Shown piece by piece: positions 1 through 5,813 of a stretch of DNA of 15,237 nt (positions are counted from its first letter, which is position 1; every line of letters starts with the position of its first letter). The notes under the pieces were generated by a model. It did not search any database. It was not told the DNA's origin and was given only the letters and a program-made list of their open reading frames with translations. The position numbers were made by a program, and so were the translations under genes. Origin of the DNA: Chloroflexota bacterium (GTDB taxonomy: Bacteria > Chloroflexota > Ktedonobacteria > Ktedonobacterales > Ktedonobacteraceae); NCBI GenBank assembly GCA_021828635.1, contig JAJZEJ010000468.1:1-15237 (forward strand). Reading direction: 5' to 3'.

Positions 1-618
1 ATCAAACAGGCAGCCGCGGGGTTCGATAGAACTGGGAGCCAGGCGCTGGTTGACGAGACGCAGGCGTGTGATATGCTCGGCTTGCGCAAAAGCTGCCTCA
101 ATATCGCCTCCGCCCACGTGTGACTGGAATGCCTGATTGGTGCCGAACTCTTCGTAAAGCAGTGGCGCATCAGAGGCCAACGCAGCTTCTGGGTCACTGG
201 CTGCCGTTAGCGGCTCGTAATCGACATCAACCAGATCACGCGCATCCTGCGCGATGTAGCGATCTTCAGCGAGAACGACAGCTACAGGGTCGCCCATATA
301 GCGTACCTTGCCAACGGCGAGTGGCTTGCGTTGTGGATTCTTGAGGTTGCCGACCGATACCGCTTCGAGTGTAGACATGGATTGTACCAGTTCGTCGCCC
401 GCGAAAGCGCCAATTACTCCTGGCAACTGACGCGCCTCTTCCAGGTTAATATGCTTGATGTAGGCATGAGCATAGGGACTGCGCACAACCGCCATATAGG
501 CCACGGCTGGGCGTCCCTCCAATGCTTTCAGGTCATCAACATAGTGACGCTGGCCCGTAATTAAACCAATATCTTCCCGACGACGTTCTGAACTGGCGGA
601 AATTGTACGTTCACTCAC
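1..618 (-). CDS. Molybdenum hydroxylase (xanthine dehydrogenase/CoxL family) large subunit, N-terminal part, truncated by window edge
   Basis: I translated the minus strand by hand: the frame is open from a GTG at 618 to the window edge, giving 206 residues with no stop. Seen: RREDIGLITGQRHYVDDL (residues 13-30), the VRSPYAHAYIKHIN block (45-58), a KVRYMGDPVAVVLAED block (104-119) and QRLAPSSIEPRG (191-202). These match in order the N-terminal a/b hammerhead domain and the start of the Mo-cofactor domain of molybdopterin-binding subunits of xanthine dehydrogenase, aldehyde oxidase and CO dehydrogenase. Such subunits are usually 700-800 residues and pair with FAD and 2Fe-2S subunits to hydroxylate N-heterocycles or aldehydes. 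The partners are not in the window and would lie to the left. The active-site loop is also outside, so the subfamily and substrate cannot be told. Start choice: GTG 618 has a GAGGAG ribosome site 9 bases upstream. A GTG at 645 is in frame but lacks that site. The gene is divergent from the GntR gene and probably shares its control. Confidence 0.9.
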   Translation of the reverse strand, partial: MSERTISASSERRREDIGLITGQRHYVDDLKALEGRPAVAYMAVVRSPYAHAYIKHINLEEARQLPGVIGAFAGDELVQSMSTLEAVSVGNLKNPQRKPLAVGKVRYMGDPVAVVLAEDRYIAQDARDLVDVDYEPLTAASDPEAALASDAPLLYEEFGTNQAFQSHVGGGDIEAAFAQAEHITRLRLVNQRLAPSSIEPRGCLFD

Positions 619-627
619 GATTTTGGT

Positions 628-633
628 CTCCTC
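628..633 (-). promoter_or_regulatory. Ribosome binding site deciding the GTG start of the Mo hydroxylase
   Basis: GAGGAG reads on the minus strand at 633-628, nine bases before the GTG at 618-616. It supports this non-ATG start. Confidence 0.6.
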
Positions 634-666
634 AACAATTGACACTCAGCAAAAAATATGTTACCT

Positions 667-694
667 TTGCAGCATGATCATTTTATCATATTAT
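667..694 (+). promoter_or_regulatory. Candidate promoter of the GntR gene
   Basis: TTGCAG (667-672) is followed after 16 bases by TATTAT (689-694). Transcription would begin near 701, leaving a short leader with AAAGGG (713-718) before the start codon. The -35 match is weak, so this is tentative. The -10 lies inside the repeat cluster at 681-711, which would fit autoregulation. A TTGACA at 639-644 is the best -35 by sequence, but its matching -10 (TACCTT, 662-667) is poor. No clear minus-strand promoter for the Mo hydroxylase was found. Confidence 0.3.
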
Positions 695-711
695 CATACC
701 AATTGATAAAA
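681..711. promoter_or_regulatory. Operator-like repeat cluster between divergent genes
   Basis: TTTTATCA (681-688) and TGATAAAA (704-711) form a perfect 8-bp inverted repeat with a 15-base spacer. Inside it, TTATCATA occurs twice in tandem (683-690 and 691-698), and TTATCA (691-696) pairs with TGATAA (704-709). The stretch 690-703, read on the minus strand as ATTGGTATGATAAT, resembles one half of the TGGTnnnACCA type of site used by FadR-subfamily GntR regulators such as PdhR and LldR. Position and symmetry suggest it is the binding site of the adjacent GntR protein, controlling both divergent transcripts. This is inferred, not shown. Confidence 0.5.
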
Positions 712-724
712 CAAAGGGCATCCA

Positions 725-1438
725 TTGGATAACATGTATACGCCGGTGCAAACAAATCGGGTCTTTGAGCAGATTGCCGAACAAATAGAGAAGCGTATTC
801 TCAGTGGCGAGTTGCGCAATGGAGACCGTTTGCCGACCGAGAGAGAATTGGCAGAGCAATTTCGCGTCAGTCGAACGGCGGTGCGTGAAGCGATGAAATC
901 GCTGGCCCAAAAAGGCTTGATAGATATGCGTCCAGGGCGTGGCACGATTGTGATTGATGGCACTTCACGCGCGGTACGCAACTCGCTAGAACTGATGATG
1001 CAGTTTGGACTGGCGAATCGTTCAGATAATCTGGTCGAAGTGCGTGAAATTCTTGAACCTGAAATCGCGGCCCTTGCGGCTATCAGGGCTACGGAAGAGC
1101 AGATAGAGGTTTTACGCAAGTGTGTTGCTCTCATGGATGTACATCTGAACGACACTGATGCCTTTATTATGGCGGATAACGCTTTCCATCAGGCATTAGC
1201 GATGGCGACGCATAATGAAATTATTCTCTGGTTGGTGGATTCCATCGTTAGCCTGCTCAGTGAGCAGCGCAAACATATTTTTTCGGTCAATGGTGGGCCA
1301 GCGCGTGGGCAGGTGCATCACAAAATGTTGCTGGATGCGATTATCTGCCATGATGCGGTCGCGGCCCGTCAGGCCATGCAATCACATCTGCGTCAGGTGC
1401 GTGAAGATATGGCGCGGGCGTTAGAGAAAAATTCTTAA
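725..1438 (+). CDS. GntR family transcriptional regulator, FadR/FCD subfamily
   Basis: A DNA-binding regulator of 237 residues, the usual length for the FadR subfamily. Residues about 13-75 form the winged helix, with the typical GDRLPTERELAEQFRVSRTA stretch and an RPGRGTIV wing. Residues about 98-232 form the all-helical FCD ligand domain, with the metal/ligand residues expected in the family: DNAFHQAL, the HHKMLLDAI histidines and the late MQSHL histidine. FCD regulators usually sense organic acids such as pyruvate, lactate or sugar acids through a metal ion. The gene lies between the divergent Mo hydroxylase and the catabolic operon and is the obvious candidate to regulate both. Start choice: TTG at 725 has AAAGGG six bases upstream. 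ATG at 734 is the alternative, with the same site 15 bases away, and would drop only three residues. Confidence 0.93.
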   Translation: MDNMYTPVQTNRVFEQIAEQIEKRILSGELRNGDRLPTERELAEQFRVSRTAVREAMKSLAQKGLIDMRPGRGTIVIDGTSRAVRNSLELMMQFGLANRSDNLVEVREILEPEIAALAAIRATEEQIEVLRKCVALMDVHLNDTDAFIMADNAFHQALAMATHNEIILWLVDSIVSLLSEQRKHIFSVNGGPARGQVHHKMLLDAIICHDAVAARQAMQSHLRQVREDMARALEKNS

Positions 1439-1504
1439 AAGGACTCATACGAAGCCGGGCGGCGCTGCCAGGCAGAGCTGTCCGTGGAAAAGACAGGAGA
1501 CTCT

Positions 1505-2386
1505 ATGGCGAAAATCGGATTCATTGGCCTGGGGGCAATGGGCAGCCGGGTCGTGAAACGGTTGCTGGATGCCGGGCATACGGTGACTGGCTATAATCGC
1601 ACCAAAGCGAAGAGCCAGTGGCTCCTTGACGCCGGTATGCTCTGGGGCGAAACTCCGCGTGCCGTCGCTGAGGCAGCAGATGTGACTTTCACAATGGTCA
1701 CAAATACCACCGCTCTGCATGCAGTGACAGACGGTCAAGAGGGTGTGCTGGCAGGTTTGGGAGCGGGCAAAATCTACATTGATATGAGTACCGTCAATCC
1801 TTCCTATAGTCGTAACCTGGCCGAGAAAGTGGCGACCCAGGGCGCACACATGCTTGATGTTCCCGTCTCTGGTAGCGTCATCACACTAGAACAGGGCAAC
1901 CTGTCGCTGATGGCCGGTGGTGATAAGCAGACATTCGAGCAAGTCAAAGCTATTTTGTTAGATATTGGGCCAAAAGTTAATTATGTCGGTGCAAATGGTC
2001 AAGCGGTCCTGATGAAGATTGCTGTTAATCTGAGTCTGCCCGTGCAATTTCTGGCCTTGAGTGAAGGACTTTTGCTGGCTGAAAAAGGCGGTATTCCACG
2101 CGAGACGGCGCTGGAAGTGTGGATGAACAGTGTCTTGGCCTCGCCTGCTTTGAAATATCGCGGCCCCTTCATCCTCGGTATGCCTGATGAAGCATGGTTC
2201 AATGTCAATATGATGCAAAAGGATCTCTTGTTGGCAATGGAGATGGGCCGGGAACTTGATGTTCCCTTACCCTCGGTCGCCCTTGCCAACGAGATTCTGA
2301 CCGCCGCACGCGCAATGGGTCTGGCACACGAGGACTTTGCCATTATGTTCCAGGTGGTAGCGCGTATGGCCGGTCTGGAAAACTAA
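1505..2386 (+). CDS. NAD(P)-dependent beta-hydroxyacid dehydrogenase (3-hydroxyisobutyrate dehydrogenase / tartronate semialdehyde reductase family)
   Basis: An oxidoreductase of 293 residues, normal for the family, interconverting a beta-hydroxyacid and its semialdehyde with NAD(P). Seen: the Rossmann nucleotide-binding GLGAMG (residues 8-13) at the extreme N-terminus, YNRT (30-33) after the second strand (an Arg there often goes with NADP preference), the substrate-binding DVPVSG (118-123), and the catalytic lysine K171 with N175 in GQAVLMKIAVNLS. The C-terminal helical domain follows, with the family's KD pair at 239-240. Substrate specificity (hydroxyisobutyrate, tartronate semialdehyde, succinic semialdehyde and others) cannot be settled from these motifs. 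Start choice: ATG 1505 is preceded by AGGAGA four bases upstream and puts the Rossmann fold at residue 3. The in-frame GTG at 1484 would add seven residues with no ribosome site. It follows the regulator by 66 bases and is probably the first structural gene of the operon. Confidence 0.9.
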   Translation: MAKIGFIGLGAMGSRVVKRLLDAGHTVTGYNRTKAKSQWLLDAGMLWGETPRAVAEAADVTFTMVTNTTALHAVTDGQEGVLAGLGAGKIYIDMSTVNPSYSRNLAEKVATQGAHMLDVPVSGSVITLEQGNLSLMAGGDKQTFEQVKAILLDIGPKVNYVGANGQAVLMKIAVNLSLPVQFLALSEGLLLAEKGGIPRETALEVWMNSVLASPALKYRGPFILGMPDEAWFNVNMMQKDLLLAMEMGRELDVPLPSVALANEILTAARAMGLAHEDFAIMFQVVARMAGLEN

Positions 2387-2409
2387 CACACGGTACAATT
2401 CATCGGAAT

Positions 2410-2433
2410 GTAGGGACCGATTGATCGCGTCTG
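2410..2433 (-). repeat. Dispersed palindromic repeat, copy 1 (intergenic)
   Basis: GTAGGGACCGAT followed by TGATCGCGTCTG, in the gap between the hydroxyacid dehydrogenase and E1 alpha. It matches copies at 6052-6092, 6434-6458 and 14281-14304. The core is an imperfect palindrome (GGAC-G-CGAT against ATCGGTCC with one bulged base), so RNA or single-stranded DNA could fold into a small hairpin. Strand is given relative to the GGACGCGAT orientation. Confidence 0.75.
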
Positions 2434-2461
2434 TGCAATGCGGTGGAAATGGGAGCCAATC

Positions 2462-3448
2462 ATGGTACAAATGCATGAACAAGAGGTAGTCACGGGGCAA
2501 CGCTGGTTGCAGTTATATGAGCAAATGTTGACCATTCGTATTTTTGAAGAGCAGGTCAACGATCTCTATACCACAGCTAGAATGCCTGGTCTGGCTCATC
2601 TGTATATCGGAGAAGAGGCTGTAGCTGTTGGGGTTTGCGCGGCTTTGCGGCGCGATGATTACATCACCAGTACGCATCGTGGTCATGGTCACTGTTTGGC
2701 AAAGGGAGCCTCTGTTGATCGTATGTTCGCGGAACTGCTGGGCAAAGCTGCTGGTTATTGCCGTGGCAAGGGCGGTTCGATGCACATTGCCGATCAGGAC
2801 ACGGGCAATCTGGGCGCGAACGCGATTGTCGGTGGCAGTGCCGGTATCGCCACGGGAGCCGCGATGTCGATTAAGATGCGCGGTTCCGAGCAGGTCGCGG
2901 TCTGTTTCTTTGGTGATGGTGCGCTCGGCCAAGGCGTCCTTTACGAGACAATGAATATGGCCTCGCTCTGGAAATTCCCCATTATTTATGTGTGTGAGAA
3001 TAATCTTTACAATGAATATACTCACAATGCTGAAACCACTGCTGGTGAGATGGCGGCACGCCCTAAAGCTTTCGGTATTCCGACCGAAGAGGTCGATGGG
3101 CAGGATGTACGGGCTGTCTATGCCGCGACACAGGGTATGGTTGAGCGAGCCAGACGTGGCGAGGGGCCATCTTTCTTGCTTTGCAACACCTATCGCTATC
3201 GGGGGCATCATGTGGGCGACATTCAACGCACCTACTATCGCTCGAAGGCGGAAGAAGAGTTTTGGATGACGCAACGCGACCCCTTAAAAATATTGTTGGA
3301 CTGGCTCAGCGAGCAGCAAATGGCTGATACCGCTACTCTTGCCAGCATAGAGCAGCGAGTGCGCTCAGTTATCGCGTCAGGGCTGGAGTTCGCATTGAAC
3401 GCGCCGTTCCCAGAGCCAGATGAGGTTGATAAACATGTCTACGCTTGA
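2462..3448 (+). CDS. Thiamine-diphosphate dehydrogenase E1 component, alpha subunit (acetoin/pyruvate dehydrogenase type)
   Basis: Alpha subunit (328 residues) of a heterotetrameric E1, which decarboxylates a 2-oxoacid or cleaves acetoin with thiamine diphosphate and passes the acyl group to the E2 lipoyl arm. Seen: the THRGHGH histidines (71-77), the GYCRGKGGSMHIAD block (98-111), TGNLGANAIVGG (114-125), and the TPP/Mg motif running from GDG (151-153) to ENN (179-181). A phosphorylation-loop-like stretch RYRGHHVGD occurs at 245-253. The KGGSMHIAD and LGAN-IVGG blocks look closer to acetoin dehydrogenase AcoA than to branched-chain E1, but pyruvate or another oxoacid is possible. Start choice: ATG 2462 has GGGAG six bases upstream. 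The ATG at 2438 lies just after repeat copy 1 and lacks a ribosome site. It overlaps E1 beta by 14 bases, so the two subunits are probably made together. Confidence 0.92.
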   Translation: MVQMHEQEVVTGQRWLQLYEQMLTIRIFEEQVNDLYTTARMPGLAHLYIGEEAVAVGVCAALRRDDYITSTHRGHGHCLAKGASVDRMFAELLGKAAGYCRGKGGSMHIADQDTGNLGANAIVGGSAGIATGAAMSIKMRGSEQVAVCFFGDGALGQGVLYETMNMASLWKFPIIYVCENNLYNEYTHNAETTAGEMAARPKAFGIPTEEVDGQDVRAVYAATQGMVERARRGEGPSFLLCNTYRYRGHHVGDIQRTYYRSKAEEEFWMTQRDPLKILLDWLSEQQMADTATLASIEQRVRSVIASGLEFALNAPFPEPDEVDKHVYA

Positions 3449-4463
3449 TATTTCCGCCACGAAATCGCAGAACACGACGGGCATGCGCGAGATCACGCTT
3501 GGTCAAGCCATCCGCGAGGCTTTGGCAGAGGAGATGCGCCGCGACCCACGAGTATTTATTATGGGCGAGGACGTGGCTGAAGCTGGCACACCTTTCAAGG
3601 TGCTGTCGGGCCTGGTCGAAGAGTTTGGCACCACGCGCGTGATTGATTCACCAATCTCAGAGGCTGGTATTGCTGGTCTAGGCGTGGGTGGTGCGATGAC
3701 CGGCATGCGCCCAATTATTGACATCATGTTTGGCGATTTCATCGGCCTGGCGATGGATCAGATTGTTAATCAGGCGGCCAAAGTACATTATATGTCCGGC
3801 GGTAAGCTCAAGGTGCCTCTGGTCATTCGCACAACGCTAGGCGCGACACGCCGTACAGCCGCGCAGCATAGTCAGAGTCTGCATGCCTGGGTCAGTCATA
3901 TTCCCGGCCTCAAGGTAGTGCTACCCTCAACGCCCGCCGATGCAAAGGGACTACTCAAGACAGCCATCCGTGATGAGAATCCGGTCGTCTTCTTTGAAGA
4001 TAAGATGATGTATCAGCTCAAAGGGCTGGTGCCTGATGGTGACTATACTATTCCCTTTGGCGTGGCCGACATCAAACGTGCTGGTAGCGATATCACGATT
4101 GTTGCCACCAGTAGCATGGTGCAGATTGCCCTGGCGGCGGCGGAACAATTGCAAACCCTGGGCATCAGCGTCGAGGTAATTGACCCGCGCACGACCTATC
4201 CCTTAGACAAGCATGCCATCATCGAGTCAGCGAAAAAGACCAGCCGCGCTATCGTCATCGACGAGGGCTACGAACGCTATGGCGTAACGGCTGAAATCGC
4301 CGCTCTGATCGCCGAGGGAGCCTTTTATTACCTGGATGCTCCTGTTAAACGCATGGGCGCAATGGATGTACCCATTCCGTTCTCACCGGCTTTAGAGGAT
4401 TTAACTGTTCCCACTCCCGCGTCTGTCGTCGAGGCTGCGAAGACACTGTGTGGGCGAAACTAA
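3435..4463 (+). CDS. Thiamine-diphosphate dehydrogenase E1 component, beta subunit
   Basis: Beta subunit (342 residues) partnering the E1 alpha just upstream. Seen: MREITLGQAIREAL (17-30), the usual start of the pyrimidine-binding domain, then FIMGEDVAEAGTPFKV (41-56). DSPISEAGIAGLGVGGAMTG (71-90) carries the conserved glutamate E76, expected to activate the thiamine ring. QHSQSLHAW lies at 144-152, and the C-terminal transketolase-like domain has the VIDPRTTYPLD (248-258) and IVIDEGYERYGVTAEI (273-288) blocks. Length is typical. Start choice: ATG 3435 has GAGG nine bases upstream and lies within the end of E1 alpha, consistent with translational coupling. A later ATG (3483, residue 17) would match the shorter N-terminus of many relatives but lacks an evident ribosome site. 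No E3 gene follows. Confidence 0.92.
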   Translation: MSTLDISATKSQNTTGMREITLGQAIREALAEEMRRDPRVFIMGEDVAEAGTPFKVLSGLVEEFGTTRVIDSPISEAGIAGLGVGGAMTGMRPIIDIMFGDFIGLAMDQIVNQAAKVHYMSGGKLKVPLVIRTTLGATRRTAAQHSQSLHAWVSHIPGLKVVLPSTPADAKGLLKTAIRDENPVVFFEDKMMYQLKGLVPDGDYTIPFGVADIKRAGSDITIVATSSMVQIALAAAEQLQTLGISVEVIDPRTTYPLDKHAIIESAKKTSRAIVIDEGYERYGVTAEIAALIAEGAFYYLDAPVKRMGAMDVPIPFSPALEDLTVPTPASVVEAAKTLCGRN

Positions 4464-4480
4464 AAAGATTGAAAAGATTG
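4463..4480 (+). repeat. Tandem 9-bp duplication ahead of the M24 gene
   Basis: AAAAGATTG occurs twice in direct succession (4463-4471 and 4472-4480), immediately before the AAAGGG ribosome site of the next gene. It is A-rich leader sequence and probably a slippage product with no clear function. Confidence 0.6.
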
Positions 4481-4493
4481 AAAGGGTGATACG

Positions 4494-5813
4494 ATGGCAC
4501 TCAAAACATATGGTTTGATGACGGTAGATTGGGAGGAGCGCGTCAACGTTGAACGGCTCCGTACCGCGCGTCTGGCACGTATCAAGAAACTCTTAAAAGA
4601 ATCGGAGATCGGCGCTCTGCTGTGCTTCGACATGAGCAATATTCGCTATATCACCGCGACGCATATCGGCACCTGGGCGATGGACAAGCTGGCGCGTTTC
4701 ACGCTCTTGGCGCGGGATGATGAACCGATTATGTGGGACTTCGGTTCTGCCGCTCGTCATCATCAGTTGTATGCGCCCTGGCTAGGTGAGCGTTCGCGTG
4801 CTGGTATCTCGACACAGCGCGGCGCGATGCTACCGGCGGCGGGGCGTGCGGAAGATGTCGCTCGTAAGATTCGCATCGAACTGGAGGAGCGTGGTCTGTT
4901 GCATGAGCCGCTTGGCGTGGATGAGATTGAGCTACCCGTTCTCTTCGCTTTGCAGGCCGAGGGCATCAAGGTCGTTGATGGGCAACAACTCATGCAGCAG
5001 GCGCGTCTCATCAAGACGCAAGACGAGATCACGCTGCTCACGACTGCCTGTATGATGGTCGATGCCGCCTATGACGAACTCTATCGCGCCATGAAACCCG
5101 GTATCCGCGAGAATGAGTGCGTGGGTCTGGTGAGCAAAGTGCTATACGACCTGGGGTCAGAGCATGTTGAGGGTGTCAATGCCATCTCCGGCGAACGCTG
5201 TAGCCCGCACCCACATGTGTTCAGTGATCGTGCCTTGCGTCCCGGCGACCCCGCCTATTTTGATATTTTGCATAGCTACAACGGTTATCGCACCTGCTAC
5301 TATCGCACCTTTGCCATTGGCAGTGCCTCACAGTCGATGGTAGATGCCTACAAACGTTGCCGCGATATTCTTGACACGGCAGTCAATGCCATCAAGCCCG
5401 GTGTGACGACCGCCGATATTGTGAAGCTGTGGCCCAAAGCGCAAGAATTTGGTTTTCCCAACGAGGAGGCTGCCTTCGCCCTGCAATATGGGCATGGTGT
5501 GGGACTCTCCATCTGGGAGAAGCCGATTTTCAGCCGCTTAGTTTCGCTCGACTATCCAGAGGTGATCGAGGAGGGCATGGTCTTCGCTCTGGAAACCTTC
5601 TGGCCCGCCAGCGATGGCTGGACGGCGGCCCGTATCGAGGAGCAACTGGTTGTAACGAAGGATGGTTGCGAGGTAATTACGCGCTTCCCCGCCGAGCAAT
5701 TGCTGATCGCGGGCGCACATTATTACACCGCTACTGGCCCCTTGCCGTTGATACGCGAGACGCAATCGAACCTGAACACGCAGAACCAGAAAGCAGTGCC
5801 AGGAGGCCAATAA
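4494..5813 (+). CDS. M24 family creatinase/prolidase-fold hydrolase with altered metal ligands
   Basis: A 439-residue protein of the M24 pita-bread fold: an N-terminal creatinase-like domain (about 20-170, including GALLCFDMSNIRYIT at 40-54) and a C-terminal domain (about 175-410). In metallopeptidases of this fold five residues bind two metals. By motif position I see D257 (FDILHSYNGY), but C268 where the second Asp is expected (CYYRT instead of the usual DxxRT). H334 is present (GHGVG), as are E367 (ALETF) and E382 (RIEEQ). W341 replaces the second His usual near there (HE.P). Loss of the second aspartate is reminiscent of creatinase, which has the same fold but hydrolyses C-N bonds without metal. 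The protein may therefore be an amidino- or amidohydrolase rather than a peptidase. Start: ATG 4494 has AAAGGG seven bases upstream. Its TAA overlaps the E2 ATG by one base, in the middle of the dehydrogenase operon. Confidence 0.85.
   Translation: MALKTYGLMTVDWEERVNVERLRTARLARIKKLLKESEIGALLCFDMSNIRYITATHIGTWAMDKLARFTLLARDDEPIMWDFGSAARHHQLYAPWLGERSRAGISTQRGAMLPAAGRAEDVARKIRIELEERGLLHEPLGVDEIELPVLFALQAEGIKVVDGQQLMQQARLIKTQDEITLLTTACMMVDAAYDELYRAMKPGIRENECVGLVSKVLYDLGSEHVEGVNAISGERCSPHPHVFSDRALRPGDPAYFDILHSYNGYRTCYYRTFAIGSASQSMVDAYKRCRDILDTAVNAIKPGVTTADIVKLWPKAQEFGFPNEEAAFALQYGHGVGLSIWEKPIFSRLVSLDYPEVIEEGMVFALETFWPASDGWTAARIEEQLVVTKDGCEVITRFPAEQLLIAGAHYYTATGPLPLIRETQSNLNTQNQKAVPGGQ
5801..5806 (+). 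promoter_or_regulatory. Strong ribosome binding site deciding the E2 start
   Basis: AGGAGG lies six bases before the ATG at 5813 and inside the end of the M24 gene. It fixes the E2 start although the frame is open far upstream (from 5429). Confidence 0.8.

Noticed and set aside
120..564. Two small plus-strand open frames at the left end
   Set aside because: They lie opposite the Mo hydroxylase fragment, whose minus-strand frame is continuous and matches the family.
1465..1475. CTGCC-A-GGCAG palindrome between the regulator and the hydroxyacid dehydrogenase
   Set aside because: A one-base loop cannot form a hairpin. It might be a protein site but nothing supports that.
2513..3274. Long minus-strand open frame (253 codons) opposite E1 alpha
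   Set aside because: It lies wholly opposite a gene with clear TPP-binding motifs, has no recognisable domain and is rich in residues expected from antisense reading of coding DNA.
5429..5812. Upstream extension of the E2 frame
   Set aside because: It overlaps the M24 gene in another frame. The strong AGGAGG and the lipoyl domain place the start at 5813.
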